A DNA stretch of 64,000 nt from Acidimicrobiaceae bacterium (lineage in GTDB: Bacteria > Actinomycetota > Acidimicrobiia > Acidimicrobiales > Ilumatobacteraceae). The translations under genes were made by a program, and so were the position numbers. The stretch spans positions 62,001-126,000 of the forward strand of contig JACJWG010000008.1 of the NCBI GenBank assembly GCA_020637235.1, written 5' to 3'. Within the stretch, counting starts at the first letter, position 1, and each line of letters begins with the position of its first letter. Below, piece by piece: positions 34,221 to 43,987 of this stretch. The notes under the pieces were generated by a model. The model saw only the letters and a program-made list of their open reading frames with translations. It did no database searches and was not told the DNA's origin.

Positions 34221-34236
34221 AGGGCCGAAGGTCCCT
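34221..34236. promoter_or_regulatory. Possible DevR-like box between kinase and response regulator genes
   Basis: AGGGCCGAAGGTCCCT shows the GGGnCnnnnGnCCC skeleton of DevR boxes in an imperfect palindrome, though with fewer consensus matches than the site at 33024. Its centre is about 45 bp before the response regulator ATG, whose -10 may be CAGACT (34259-34264). It could give autoregulation. Confidence 0.45.
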
Positions 34237-34273
34237 AGATCGACCGCATCCCAGCGGGCAGACTGGCCGGATC

Positions 34274-34942
34274 ATGACTGACGAACCCCGCGTCCGCGTG
34301 TTCCTGGTCGACGATCACGAGGTCGTCCGCCAGGGTGTGCGCTCCCTCATCGACGCATCCGGTGACCTCGAGGTCGTGGGCGAGGCGGATTCGGTCGAGA
34401 CCGGACTCTCCCGGGTGCTCGCCGTGCAGCCCGACGTCGCGATCCTCGACGTCCGCCTGCCCGACGGCAACGGCGTCGAGCTCTGCCGCGAGATCCGCAG
34501 CCGGATGCCCGAGGTGAAATGCCTGATGCTCACCTCGTACTCCGACGACGAGGCCCTCTTCGAGGCGATCATCGCCGGCGCGTCGGGCTATGTGCTGAAG
34601 CAGGTGCGTGGCACCGAACTGCTGGCCGCGATCCGTCGGGTGGCGTCGGGCGAGCACCTGCTCGACCCCGCCGTCACGGGTCGGGTGATGAAGCGGCTGA
34701 GCAACCCCTCGAGCGAGGACCAGCGGCTGGCGAGCCTCACCGCGCGTGAGCGTGAGGTGCTCGAACTGATCGGCCAGGGACTCACCAACCGCCAGATCGG
34801 CGAGAAGATGTTCCTCGCCGAGAAGACGGTGAAGAACTACGTGAGCGGCCTGCTCGCGAAGATGGGCATGGAGCGCCGGACCGAGGCAGCGGTGTTCGTC
34901 GCCCGCCGCGAGCACGACCGCGGCCATCACGGCCTCGACTGA
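34274..34942 (+). CDS. devR: NarL/DevR-type response regulator
   Basis: 222 aa. Receiver domain: VFLVDDHEVVRQG (Asp13, Asp14), phosphoacceptor Asp59 in VAILDVRLPDG, Lys109 in GYVLKQVRG. LuxR-type output: LTAREREVLELIGQGLTNRQ then MFLAEKTVKNYVSGLLAKMG followed by MERRTEAAVF, which is nearly the recognition helix of mycobacterial DevR/DosR. That agreement, with two box-like sites nearby, supports a DevR-like hypoxia/NO/redox regulator. The signal is inference. It is divergently transcribed from its presumed kinase. Confidence 0.87.
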   Translation: MTDEPRVRVFLVDDHEVVRQGVRSLIDASGDLEVVGEADSVETGLSRVLAVQPDVAILDVRLPDGNGVELCREIRSRMPEVKCLMLTSYSDDEALFEAIIAGASGYVLKQVRGTELLAAIRRVASGEHLLDPAVTGRVMKRLSNPSSEDQRLASLTAREREVLELIGQGLTNRQIGEKMFLAEKTVKNYVSGLLAKMGMERRTEAAVFVARREHDRGHHGLD

Positions 34943-35029
34943 TTCCCCGTTCGCCACGCCGTCCCGGACGCGCCGTCGAGTTCGTCGCGCCTCACTGACG
35001 GTGGAGGCGACGGCCGGACCGTCGTCGCC

Positions 35030-36100
35030 GTGATCCATCGCACGTCTCGCCGCGCCCGCTCCGTCCTCGGAGCAATGTCGACCACCGCTGCCCTCACGTT
35101 GGTGGCGTGCAGCGGAGGTGGTGACGATCACGCGAGCGAGTCGACCACCCCGACGGCCGAGTCGACGGGCGGCGTCGACGGCACCGCCGTCGAGCAGGTG
35201 GCCGACGAACACACCACGGCGACCGACACCCATGCATCCGACGCCGGCGACGCCGGCCACGGGTCGTCCAGCGCCGGCACCGTGTCGAAGGCCGCGTTCG
35301 ACGAACTGCGTCTCCAGGTCGCCGAGCTCCGCGTCGAGGTCGACCGGCTGCAGGTGCTCGCCGGCCTCAACACCGCGGGTGAGACCCCCGAGGAGGAACA
35401 CGAATCCGACGCGTCGCACGGCGACACCCCGCACTGGACCTACGAGGAGGCCGAACGGTGGGGAGAGCTCGCCGCGGAGTTCAGCGCGTGCAGCGCCGGG
35501 ACGGAGCAGTCGCCGATCGACCTGGCCGGTTCGATCGGGCTCGATCTGCCCAACATCGACACGAACTACCGACCCGCCGACGCCACGATCGTCGACAACG
35601 GCCACACCGTGCAGGTGAACGTGCCCGAGGCCGGCACGCTCGAACTCGACGGCGAGGAGTACCAGTTCGTCCAGTTCCACTTCCACGCCCCGAGCGAGCA
35701 CACCATCGAGGGTGACCACTGGCCGATGGAGTGGCACTTCGTGCACCGTGCCGTCGACGGGTCGCTCGCCGTGATCGGCGTGCTCGTCGAGGAGGGCCCG
35801 GCCTGGCCCGGGTTCGACAACCTGATCGTCTCGCTCCCGTTGGAAGACGGCAGGGAGGAAGTCGTCGCCGGGCAGGTGGACGTGTCGTCGTTCCTGCCCG
35901 AGCTGACCGCCGCCTACCACTACGACGGATCGCTCACCACCCCGCCGTGCTCGGAGGAGGTCTCCTGGTCGGTGCTGCAGGGGTCGATCACCATGTCGGC
36001 CGAGCAGATGGCGGCGTTCAGTGGCCGCCTCGAAGAGCCCAACAACCGGCCGGTCCAGCCGACCAACGGGCGCGTGCTCGAAAAAGACGTGAGCGCCTGA
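35030..36100 (+). CDS. Alpha-class carbonic anhydrase, lipoprotein
   Basis: 356 aa. Signal peptide ending in lipobox LVAC (Cys27), an acidic Thr/Ser-rich linker, a short coiled coil (about 88-112) and an alpha-carbonic anhydrase domain (about 133-352). Zn ligands His217 and His219 (QFHFHAPSEH) and His236 (MEWHFVH); substrate-pocket SLTTPPCSEE; Cys154 and the Cys of PPCSE can form the usual disulphide. It hydrates CO2 outside the membrane. GTG 35030 is the first in-frame start; ATG 35075 would shorten the signal peptide too much. Related E. coli-type periplasmic enzymes lack the long linker and coiled coil. Confidence 0.9.
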   Translation: MIHRTSRRARSVLGAMSTTAALTLVACSGGGDDHASESTTPTAESTGGVDGTAVEQVADEHTTATDTHASDAGDAGHGSSSAGTVSKAAFDELRLQVAELRVEVDRLQVLAGLNTAGETPEEEHESDASHGDTPHWTYEEAERWGELAAEFSACSAGTEQSPIDLAGSIGLDLPNIDTNYRPADATIVDNGHTVQVNVPEAGTLELDGEEYQFVQFHFHAPSEHTIEGDHWPMEWHFVHRAVDGSLAVIGVLVEEGPAWPGFDNLIVSLPLEDGREEVVAGQVDVSSFLPELTAAYHYDGSLTTPPCSEEVSWSVLQGSITMSAEQMAAFSGRLEEPNNRPVQPTNGRVLEKDVSA

Positions 36101-36110
36101 TCGAGCCCGC

Positions 36111-37268
36111 TCAGCTCCAGGCGGCGAGGCGCTCCACCACGCCGAGGAGGCGTTGCACGTCGTCGAGGTCGAGGTAGCGCGCCAGCCCGGCACGCACCAC
36201 CCCACCCTGGTCGCCGAGGCCGAGCGTGTCGACCACCTCGAGTGCGTAGTTGTGCCCGTCCCACACGGCGATCCGCTCGGCCGCCAGTGCCTTCGCCACG
36301 TCGGCCGGGCCGACGCCCTCGACGCGGAAGGCCGCGGTGGGGGTGCGACCCTGCAGCCCGGAGGGCCCGTACACGGTGACCCCGTCGATCGACTGGAGGC
36401 CGCGCAGCAAGGGTGCGAACACCTCCATCTCGGCCTCGGCGACCCGGTCCATGCCCTCGTCGAGCAGGAACCGGGCGGCCGCGTCGACGCCGGCGATCGC
36501 CTCGTAGTTCGGCATGCCGGTCTCGAACCGGCCGGGTCCGAGATCGGGCGCCGGGCGCACCTTGAACACGGGGAGCGAGTCGAGCAGGTCGGGATCGACC
36601 CACAGGACGCCGCTGTGCGGGCCGTACCACTTGTACGGCGACGACACGATCGCGTCGCATCCGAGCGCGGCGACGTCGATGCGGCGGTGCGGGGCGAGTG
36701 CGACGGCGTCGACGTACACCCGGGCACCGACGGCGTGTGCCGCGTCGACGATCGGTGCGAGGTCGGGGGCGGTCCCGAGCAGGTTGCTGGCACCCGGGAG
36801 CGTCACCCAGCGGGTCCGCTCGTCGATCAGATCGACGACGAGTTCGGGCGGCAACGTGCCCGACCCGGCATCGAACGGCGCGAGCACGTGGTCGGCGCCG
36901 CTGGCCAGACACGCGGCGCGCCACGGCGACACGTTGGCCTCGTGGTCGAGTCGGGTGCCGATCACCCGGTCGCCGGGACGCAGGGTCTCGGCCACGGCCC
37001 GGCTGAAGGCGAAGGTGAGCGACGTCATGTTCGGTCCGAAGCACACGCCGGCCGGATCGGCGTGGAACAGCCGGCCCACCGACGCGCGGGCCCGACCCAC
37101 CAGCTCGCCGGTCGCCTCCGAGGCGTCGAACCAGCCGCCGCTGCACGCCATGGCCGGACTCCTCATCCACCCGGCGACCGCGTCGATCGCCTGATCGACC
37201 ATCTGCGTGCCGGCCGGCGCGTCGAATCGCGACCAGCCGTCGGCGACGCCGGGGAACCGGTGCTTCAT
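36111..37268 (-). CDS. Cysteine desulfurase-like PLP aminotransferase (class V)
   Basis: 385 aa fold-type I PLP enzyme of the cysteine desulfurase/selenocysteine lyase group. Visible: FGPNMTSLTFAFSR (cofactor phosphate region), RLDHEANVSPW, VYVDAVALAPH (Asp187) and the Schiff-base Lys213 in SSPYKWYGPHSGVLW. The C-terminal half lacks an obvious catalytic Cys loop like that of SufS (RxGHHCA), so sulphur transfer is doubtful; TIGR01976-type class V aminotransferases of unknown role are the best match. ATG 37268; a GTG five codons earlier is possible. No suf or isc genes nearby. Confidence 0.78.
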   Translation of the reverse strand: MKHRFPGVADGWSRFDAPAGTQMVDQAIDAVAGWMRSPAMACSGGWFDASEATGELVGRARASVGRLFHADPAGVCFGPNMTSLTFAFSRAVAETLRPGDRVIGTRLDHEANVSPWRAACLASGADHVLAPFDAGSGTLPPELVVDLIDERTRWVTLPGASNLLGTAPDLAPIVDAAHAVGARVYVDAVALAPHRRIDVAALGCDAIVSSPYKWYGPHSGVLWVDPDLLDSLPVFKVRPAPDLGPGRFETGMPNYEAIAGVDAAARFLLDEGMDRVAEAEMEVFAPLLRGLQSIDGVTVYGPSGLQGRTPTAAFRVEGVGPADVAKALAAERIAVWDGHNYALEVVDTLGLGDQGGVVRAGLARYLDLDDVQRLLGVVERLAAWS

Positions 37269-37344
37269 GGAGGTCGGTGACACGCGAGGCAGCGGCGGTC
37301 GGAAGGCGGGCGGGGTGAGCGGGGTGATCCGTGGCGTCGGCGGG

Positions 37345-37614
37345 TCAGCGCGCCCGTGCCGCGGCCTTCGCGAGTCGCTTCGCCGTGCGGCCGGCCGGCT
37401 CGAGGTGGCGGGCATCGAGGTCGCCCAGCTCGACGCCGTTGTCGAACAACACGCGGTAGCGCAGCCAGTTGAACCCGTTCGCGAGCAGCACCTTGCCCTC
37501 GGTGCCGAGCGGGACGCCGGCGAGGGCCACCGTCGCCCGCACACGGTCGTTGGCGCGCAGGGCGAGCTGATCGGCGTGGGGCTTGGCCAGGGCGTGCGGC
37601 TTCCAGGTCGGCAT
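37345..37614 (-). CDS. Small conserved-looking hypothetical protein
   Basis: 89 aa. Begins MPTWKPHALAKPHADQLALR and contains a beta-rich stretch (VRATVALAGVPLGTEGKVLL, then NWLRYRVLFDNGVELGDLDA) that looks like a small SH3- or KOW-like barrel, then a basic Ala/Lys/Arg tail. Function unknown. ATG 37614 has CAGACT six bases upstream, so it reads as a real leaderless gene; the frame is open 31 codons further. It lies divergent from tig. Confidence 0.6.
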   Translation of the reverse strand: MPTWKPHALAKPHADQLALRANDRVRATVALAGVPLGTEGKVLLANGFNWLRYRVLFDNGVELGDLDARHLEPAGRTAKRLAKAAARAR

Positions 37615-37697
37615 GCCATCAGTCTGCACGATCGGGCACGCGGAACGCGCAACCAGCGTCGAGGCGCGCAACCCGCCGGTCCGGCGTCGGGGATGGA

Positions 37698-37703
37698 TAG
37701 GCT
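37698..37703 (+). promoter_or_regulatory. -10 hexamer TAGGCT of tig
   Basis: TAGGCT ends nine bases before the tig GTG; no ribosome binding site lies between. Confidence 0.5.
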
Positions 37704-37712
37704 CCACGGCCT

Positions 37713-39116
37713 GTGAAAAGCACGATCGAAAACCTCGAGGACGCTGCCGGCAAGCGCCTCGTCAAGCTCTCGCTCACCGTCGACGAAGCCGAGTTCGACC
37801 GCGACATCGATCGGGCGTTCCGCAAGATCGCGAACGAGGTGCGGCTCCCGGGCTTTCGCGCCGGCAAGGTGCCGCGCAAGGTGCTCGAGGCCCGCATCGG
37901 CCTCGGCCCGGCTCGCGAGCAGGCGTTGCGCGACGCCATCCCGCAGTATCTGGCGAACGCGGTGCGCGAGCACGACATCGATCTGATCGCGACCCCGCAG
38001 ATCGAGATCACCGGTGGCGAGGAGGACGGCCCGGTCAGCTTCGACGCCACCTGCGAACTCCGCCCCGAGGTCAGCGTGCCGGGCTACGACGGGCTGCGGG
38101 TCGAGCTGCCGAACCCGGCGGCGTCCGACGACGAGATCGACCAGGCCGTGCGTGCCGAGCTGCGGCGACACGGGTCGCTCGTCGACGTCGATCGGCCGGT
38201 GCAGTCGGGCGACCACGTCACCCTCAGTCTCAACGGCACTCGCGACGGCGAACCCGTCGTCGGGCTCACCACCGAGGACTGGCTCTACGAGGTGGGCCAG
38301 GGCTGGGTCGCACCCTCCTTCGACGCAGAACTGCTCGGCGCCACCAAGGGTGCCGAGCTCCGCTTCACCGCCACGCCGAACGGCACGAGCGAGGAGGCCG
38401 ACTTCGAGGTGACCGTCAGCAACGTCCAGGAGATGGTGTTGCCCGAGCTCACCGACGGCTGGGTCGACGAGAACATCGGCGAGTTCGACACCGTCGACGC
38501 CTACCAGGCGTCGATCGCCGAGCGGATCTCGACCTCGAAGCTCAACCAGGCGCGCAACGCCTATCTCGACCGGGTCACCACCGCCCTCGCCGAACTCGTC
38601 GACATCGACGCCCCGGAGCCGATGGTGGCGAGCGACCTGCAGGGCCGGGTGCAGAACATGGTCCAGCAGTTCCAGGCCCAGGGCATCTCGATCGACCAGT
38701 GGCTCGCCGCCACCGGCCAGGACACCGAGTCGTTCGTCGCGACGCTGCGGGTGCAGAGCGAGAAGGCCGTCAAGGTCGACCTCGCCCTGCGTGCCGTCGC
38801 CGACGCCGAAGGGCTCGACGCCACCGACGACGACCTCGCTGCCGAGTACGAGCGGATCGCGGTGCAGGTGCGCCAGAAGCCGGCACAGGTGCGCCGAGCC
38901 TACGAGCAGAACGACGCGGTGACCGATCTGGTGGCCCAGATCCGCAAGACCAAGGCGCTCGACTGGCTGCTCCACCACGCCGAGATCGTCGACCCCGACG
39001 GCGAGCCGATCGACCGCGACCTCGTCCTCGGCCACACCCACGACGAACATGGTGGACACGGCCACGATCACGATCACGATCACGACCACGACCACGCCGA
39101 TCACGACCACGACTGA
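37713..39116 (+). CDS. tig: Trigger factor (ribosome-associated chaperone)
   Basis: 467 aa. Ribosome-binding N-terminal domain with the signature GFRAGKVPRKVLEARIG (about residues 48-64; family GFRxGKxP), FKBP-type PPIase domain (about 165-245, VQSGDHVTLSLNG) and C-terminal helical cradle (NQARNAYLDRVTTALAELVD ...). It binds nascent chains at the exit tunnel. The end is unusual: after residue 440 it becomes HGGHGHDHDHDHDHDH-type His/Asp sequence to the stop, a likely metal-binding tail. GTG start. clpP follows after 17 bp and clpX after that, the common tig-clpP-clpX order. Confidence 0.95.
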   Translation: MKSTIENLEDAAGKRLVKLSLTVDEAEFDRDIDRAFRKIANEVRLPGFRAGKVPRKVLEARIGLGPAREQALRDAIPQYLANAVREHDIDLIATPQIEITGGEEDGPVSFDATCELRPEVSVPGYDGLRVELPNPAASDDEIDQAVRAELRRHGSLVDVDRPVQSGDHVTLSLNGTRDGEPVVGLTTEDWLYEVGQGWVAPSFDAELLGATKGAELRFTATPNGTSEEADFEVTVSNVQEMVLPELTDGWVDENIGEFDTVDAYQASIAERISTSKLNQARNAYLDRVTTALAELVDIDAPEPMVASDLQGRVQNMVQQFQAQGISIDQWLAATGQDTESFVATLRVQSEKAVKVDLALRAVADAEGLDATDDDLAAEYERIAVQVRQKPAQVRRAYEQNDAVTDLVAQIRKTKALDWLLHHAEIVDPDGEPIDRDLVLGHTHDEHGGHGHDHDHDHDHDHADHDHD

Positions 39117-39133
39117 CCCGAGGGATCGAACCG

Positions 39134-39766
39134 ATGACCCAGATGCGCAACTCCATCCCGATGCCGTACGTGGTCGAGCAGACCAGTCGCGGTGAGCGCA
39201 CGTACGACCTGTACAGCCGGCTGCTCAAGGACAACATCATCTTCCTGCAGACGCCGATCGACGACACCGTGGCCAGCGTGATCTGCGCGCAGCTGATCCA
39301 CCTCGAGTCGGAGAACCCCGACAAGGACATCAACCTCTACATCAACAGCCCGGGTGGCGACATCACAGCGATGTTCGCCATCTACGACACGATGCAGTTC
39401 ATCAAGAACGACATCGCCACGATCTGCCTCGGGCAGGCTGCGTCGGCCGCAGCGGTGCTGCTCGCCGCCGGTTCGAAGGGCAAGCGCCTCGCGCTGCCGC
39501 ACAGCCGCGTGCTGCTGCACCAGCCGTACGGTCAGGTGGGCTACGGTCAGGTGACCGATCTGGAGATCGCCGCCAAGGAGATCCTCCGGATGCGGGAGCT
39601 GCTCGAGGAGATCCTGGCCACCCACACCGGTCAGCCCCTCGAACGGATCCACAAGGACACCGACCGCGACTTCGTGATGGAAGCCAACGAGGCGATCGAG
39701 TATGGCATCATCGACGGCGTGCTGTCGTCGCGAGCCAACGTCGACCGCACCGGCCCCATCCGCTGA
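39134..39766 (+). CDS. clpP: ATP-dependent Clp protease proteolytic subunit
   Basis: 210 aa serine protease; forms the tetradecamer degraded-protein chamber with ClpX or ClpC. Triad: Ser104 (GQAASAAAVLL), His129 (RVLLHQP) and Asp in KDTDRDF. NLYINSPGGDITAMFAIYDT is the substrate-strand signature. ATG 39134 has weak AGGGA upstream. A second clpP paralogue, usual in actinobacteria, is not in this window. Confidence 0.96.
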   Translation: MTQMRNSIPMPYVVEQTSRGERTYDLYSRLLKDNIIFLQTPIDDTVASVICAQLIHLESENPDKDINLYINSPGGDITAMFAIYDTMQFIKNDIATICLGQAASAAAVLLAAGSKGKRLALPHSRVLLHQPYGQVGYGQVTDLEIAAKEILRMRELLEEILATHTGQPLERIHKDTDRDFVMEANEAIEYGIIDGVLSSRANVDRTGPIR

Positions 39767-39838
39767 TCGCCCGGTCCGACCAGGCGCCAGTCCAGGCAAT
39801 CAACCGACCGAGATCCGTACCGAGGGGGGAGAAGCGTC

Positions 39839-41122
<1,284 letters not shown>

Positions 41123-41161
41123 TCCGGCTTCGTTCGGCACGCACCACTCCAGGACCTCGTC

Positions 41162-42457
41162 GTGAACTACACCGACGCGCTCGCGTACCTCGACGACCAC
41201 GCGAGCTACGACACCACGGGTCGGGTCGAGTCGCCGACCATCGAGCGGATCTCTCGGCTGATGGACGTCTCCGGCGAGCCGCACCGCGCCTACCCGGTGA
41301 TCCACATCACCGGCACCAACGGCAAGGGCTCCACCACGCAGATGATCACACGGCTGCTGATGGCGCAAGGGCTCACCGTCGGCACGTACACGAGCCCGCA
41401 CCTCGAGCGGCTCAACGAGCGGATCAGTCGCAACGCCGAACCGATCGGCGACGAGGAGTTCGCCGAGCAGATCGCGTCGCTCGCCGAGATCGAGATCGTC
41501 GCCGGCGTGCGTCCCACCTACTTCGAACTGGTCACCGCGGCGGCATTCCGTTGGTTCGCCGACGTCGCCGTCGACGTGGCGGTCGTCGAGGTCGGCATGC
41601 TCGGCACGTGGGATGCGACCAACGTGGTCGACGCCCAGGTCGCGGTGGTCACCAACATCGGCATGGACCACAACGAGTACGCCGGCCCGACCACCACCGA
41701 CATCGCCCGCGAGAAGAGCGGCATCGTGAAGCCCGGCAGCGCCGTCGTGATCGGCGAGACCGATCCCGACCTCGCCCGGATCTTCGCCCAGGCCGGTGGC
41801 GCCAGCAGCCTGCAGCGCGGTGTCGACTTCGACGTCGTCGAGAATCAGCTCGCCCTCGGCGGGCGGCTCGTCGACCTGCGGACGCCCACCACGATCTATC
41901 CCGAGGTGTTCGTGCCGTTGCACGGGCGCCACCAGGCAGACAACGCGGCCGTCGCGCTCACCGCCGTCGAGGCGTTCTTCGCCGCCCCGCTCTCCGACGA
42001 GGTGGTACGTGAGGGCTTCGCCGACGTCGTGATGCCGGGACGTTTCGAGGTGATCGGACACCAGCCGCTCGTGATCGTGGACGGCGCCCACAACGCCGCC
42101 GGCGCCGACGTCGCGGCCCAGGTGTTCTTCGACGACTTCGACCCGGCCGGGATGCGATATCTGGTGGTCGGGTGCCTGAAGACGCGTGACGTGCGCGACC
42201 TGCTCGGTGCCGTGCGGGCCGACGAGTTCGACGTCGTGCTCACCTGCACCGCGCCGTCACCGCGCGGGCTCGCCAGCAGTGTCATCGCCGCAGCGGCGGC
42301 AGAGCTCGGCTGCGACGAGGTGATCGAGTGCCGCACCACCGAGGAGGCATGTGCCAAGGCGGTGCGACTCGCCGGTGGCGACGACGCGATCCTGGTGACC
42401 GGCAGCCTCTACGTGGTGGGTGCCGCCCGCCCGGCGCTGCGCGACCTGCTGCCCTGA
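41162..42457 (+). CDS. folC: Folylpolyglutamate / dihydrofolate synthase
   Basis: 431 aa Mur-ligase-fold enzyme adding glutamate to (dihydro)pteroate and folates. P-loop HITGTNGKGSTTQM, YTSPHLERLNERI, EVGMLGTWDATN, TNIGMDHNEYAG and the linker-to-C-domain IVDGAHNAAGA are typical. GTG start. Same strand and close to clpX, so cotranscription is plausible. Convergent with the DapB-like gene, 13 bp apart. Confidence 0.93.
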   Translation: MNYTDALAYLDDHASYDTTGRVESPTIERISRLMDVSGEPHRAYPVIHITGTNGKGSTTQMITRLLMAQGLTVGTYTSPHLERLNERISRNAEPIGDEEFAEQIASLAEIEIVAGVRPTYFELVTAAAFRWFADVAVDVAVVEVGMLGTWDATNVVDAQVAVVTNIGMDHNEYAGPTTTDIAREKSGIVKPGSAVVIGETDPDLARIFAQAGGASSLQRGVDFDVVENQLALGGRLVDLRTPTTIYPEVFVPLHGRHQADNAAVALTAVEAFFAAPLSDEVVREGFADVVMPGRFEVIGHQPLVIVDGAHNAAGADVAAQVFFDDFDPAGMRYLVVGCLKTRDVRDLLGAVRADEFDVVLTCTAPSPRGLASSVIAAAAAELGCDEVIECRTTEEACAKAVRLAGGDDAILVTGSLYVVGAARPALRDLLP

Positions 42458-42470
42458 GGCAGCGCCACGG

Positions 42471-43328
42471 TCACGATGCCGAGCGTCGGTGGCCGGGGTC
42501 GGCGACCGGCGCCGCGTCGAACTGGCGCATCTTCGCGAGCAGGAGGTCCTCCATCCGGTAGCGGCCGGGCGGCCGGCGGGCGAGATGGCGCACCGCGAAG
42601 AGCGCCCCGTCACCGAAGGCCTCCCGTGTGAGGCTCTCGTGGCGCAGACGGACGTTCTGGTGTCGCATCCCGAACAGGATCTCGTGATTGCCCACGATCT
42701 CGCCCGCCCGGAGCGACTTGATGCACTCGTCGTCGAGGTCGAGCGACGAAGCGAGTCGCTGCGCGGTGCCCGAACGGTCCTGCTTCGCGCGGAAGTGCTC
42801 CTCCAGGATCTCCACGTCGGCGTCCGGTTCGATCGCACGAAGGGCTCTCGCGGCGACGAGGAGGAAGTTGATCCCGAGGGTGATGTTGGGCGACCAGAGC
42901 ACCCTCGTGGTGCGTCCCCACCGGTCGAACGTCGGCGACATGTCGGCATCGAAGTTCGACACCGCGCAGACGATGCTGGTGCCGCGGGCTGCGGCGGCGT
43001 CGCCGTAGTAGGCGGGCCCGGAGGTCGACGAGAAGTCGATGATGGCATCGACGGGCCTCGCGTCGAGCAGGTCCCTCGCGTCGACGGTTCGCGTGCTCAC
43101 CAGGTGGCCACGCCCGCTCGCGTCGATGCCGAGCACGTCGGCGGCCGTGGCCGATGCCGGGGCCGACGTGCGTTGCGCCACCCATTCCAGCGTGAAGCCG
43201 GGACGTCGGAGCACGACGGCGGCGACCGCACGCCCGGCACGGCCGAAGCCCACCAGCCCGACGCGCAGCCGTGTCGAAGCGAGGACCGGTCGCGACGACG
43301 CGAGCTCGCCGAGCGTGTTCGCTGCCAT
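42471..43328 (-). CDS. DapB-like dihydrodipicolinate reductase family protein
   Basis: 285 aa. Rossmann start RVGLVGFGRAGRAVAAV, then IIDFSSTSGP, a nucleotide segment CAVSNFDAD, SPNITLGINFLL, the catalytic-type EILEEHFRAKQDRSGTA (first His and Lys of the E. coli EAHHRHK motif kept, two other His replaced) and LRAGEIVGNHEILFG. In lysine synthesis DapB reduces 4-hydroxy-tetrahydrodipicolinate. The divergence from canonical DapB leaves room for another reductase role. GAGGA lies ten bases before the ATG. No other lysine gene is adjacent. Confidence 0.78.
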   Translation of the reverse strand: MAANTLGELASSRPVLASTRLRVGLVGFGRAGRAVAAVVLRRPGFTLEWVAQRTSAPASATAADVLGIDASGRGHLVSTRTVDARDLLDARPVDAIIDFSSTSGPAYYGDAAAARGTSIVCAVSNFDADMSPTFDRWGRTTRVLWSPNITLGINFLLVAARALRAIEPDADVEILEEHFRAKQDRSGTAQRLASSLDLDDECIKSLRAGEIVGNHEILFGMRHQNVRLRHESLTREAFGDGALFAVRHLARRPPGRYRMEDLLLAKMRQFDAAPVADPGHRRSAS

Positions 43329-43432
43329 GGCGACGATCCTCGTCGGGTGATGTTGCGATCAGGTCGCGTCGGCGCGCCGACTCACCCGCGAAGGGTGGTT
43401 CGGCGACCGGCGGGTTCGGGTCGCGCTGCCGG

Positions 43433-43438
43433 TAGCCT
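43433..43438 (+). promoter_or_regulatory. -10 hexamer TAGCCT of ndk
   Basis: TAGCCT ends eight bases before the ndk ATG, again without a ribosome binding site. Confidence 0.5.
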
Positions 43439-43446
43439 CCCCGGCC

Positions 43447-43857
43447 ATGTCAGATCGCACCCTCGTCCTGCTGAAGCCCGACGCCGTCGAGCGTGGTCTC
43501 GTCGGTCAGATCCTCGCCCGGTTCGAGACCAAGGGCCTGAAGATCGTGGCGATGGACCTCCGCCAGCTCGATGCCGACACCCTCGCCCGCCACTACGAAG
43601 AGCACGTCGGCAAGGGCTTCTACGCCGACCTGGTCGAGTTCATGAGCCGCGGGCCGGTGGTGGCGCTCGCGATCGAGGGCCCGGAGAACACCTGGGAGGT
43701 GGTGCGCTCGATGATGGGCGCCACCAACCCCCTGAAGGCGGCGCCCGGCACCATCCGCGGCGACTACGGCACGTTGTTCACCGAGAACCTCGTGCACGGC
43801 AGCGACTCGCTGGCATCGGCCGAGCGCGAGCTCGGCATCTTCTTCCCCGGTCGCTGA
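43447..43857 (+). CDS. ndk: Nucleoside diphosphate kinase
   Basis: 136 aa, normal length. Transfers the gamma-phosphate from ATP to nucleoside diphosphates through a phosphohistidine. Begins TLVLLKPDAVERGLVGQIL; catalytic His117 in ENLVHGSDS; NPLKAAPGTIRGDYG is the conserved loop. Downstream, CCCCCG-TCTCC-CGGGGG could be a weak terminator before mreB. Confidence 0.96.
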   Translation: MSDRTLVLLKPDAVERGLVGQILARFETKGLKIVAMDLRQLDADTLARHYEEHVGKGFYADLVEFMSRGPVVALAIEGPENTWEVVRSMMGATNPLKAAPGTIRGDYGTLFTENLVHGSDSLASAERELGIFFPGR

Positions 43858-43987
43858 ACCGCCCCGACCGGCGCGCGTCCCCCGTCTCCCGGGGGGTCAC
43901 GGCTAGAGTGAAGGCCCATCTCGGTGGCCCCGCGGCGCGGCCCGACACCGACATCCGTACGTCCGCCGATCCGAGGAGGCAGGTTCC

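Noticed and set aside
35001..35030. Earlier start for the carbonic anhydrase at GTG 35001
   Set aside because: It is in another frame and meets a stop within a few codons.
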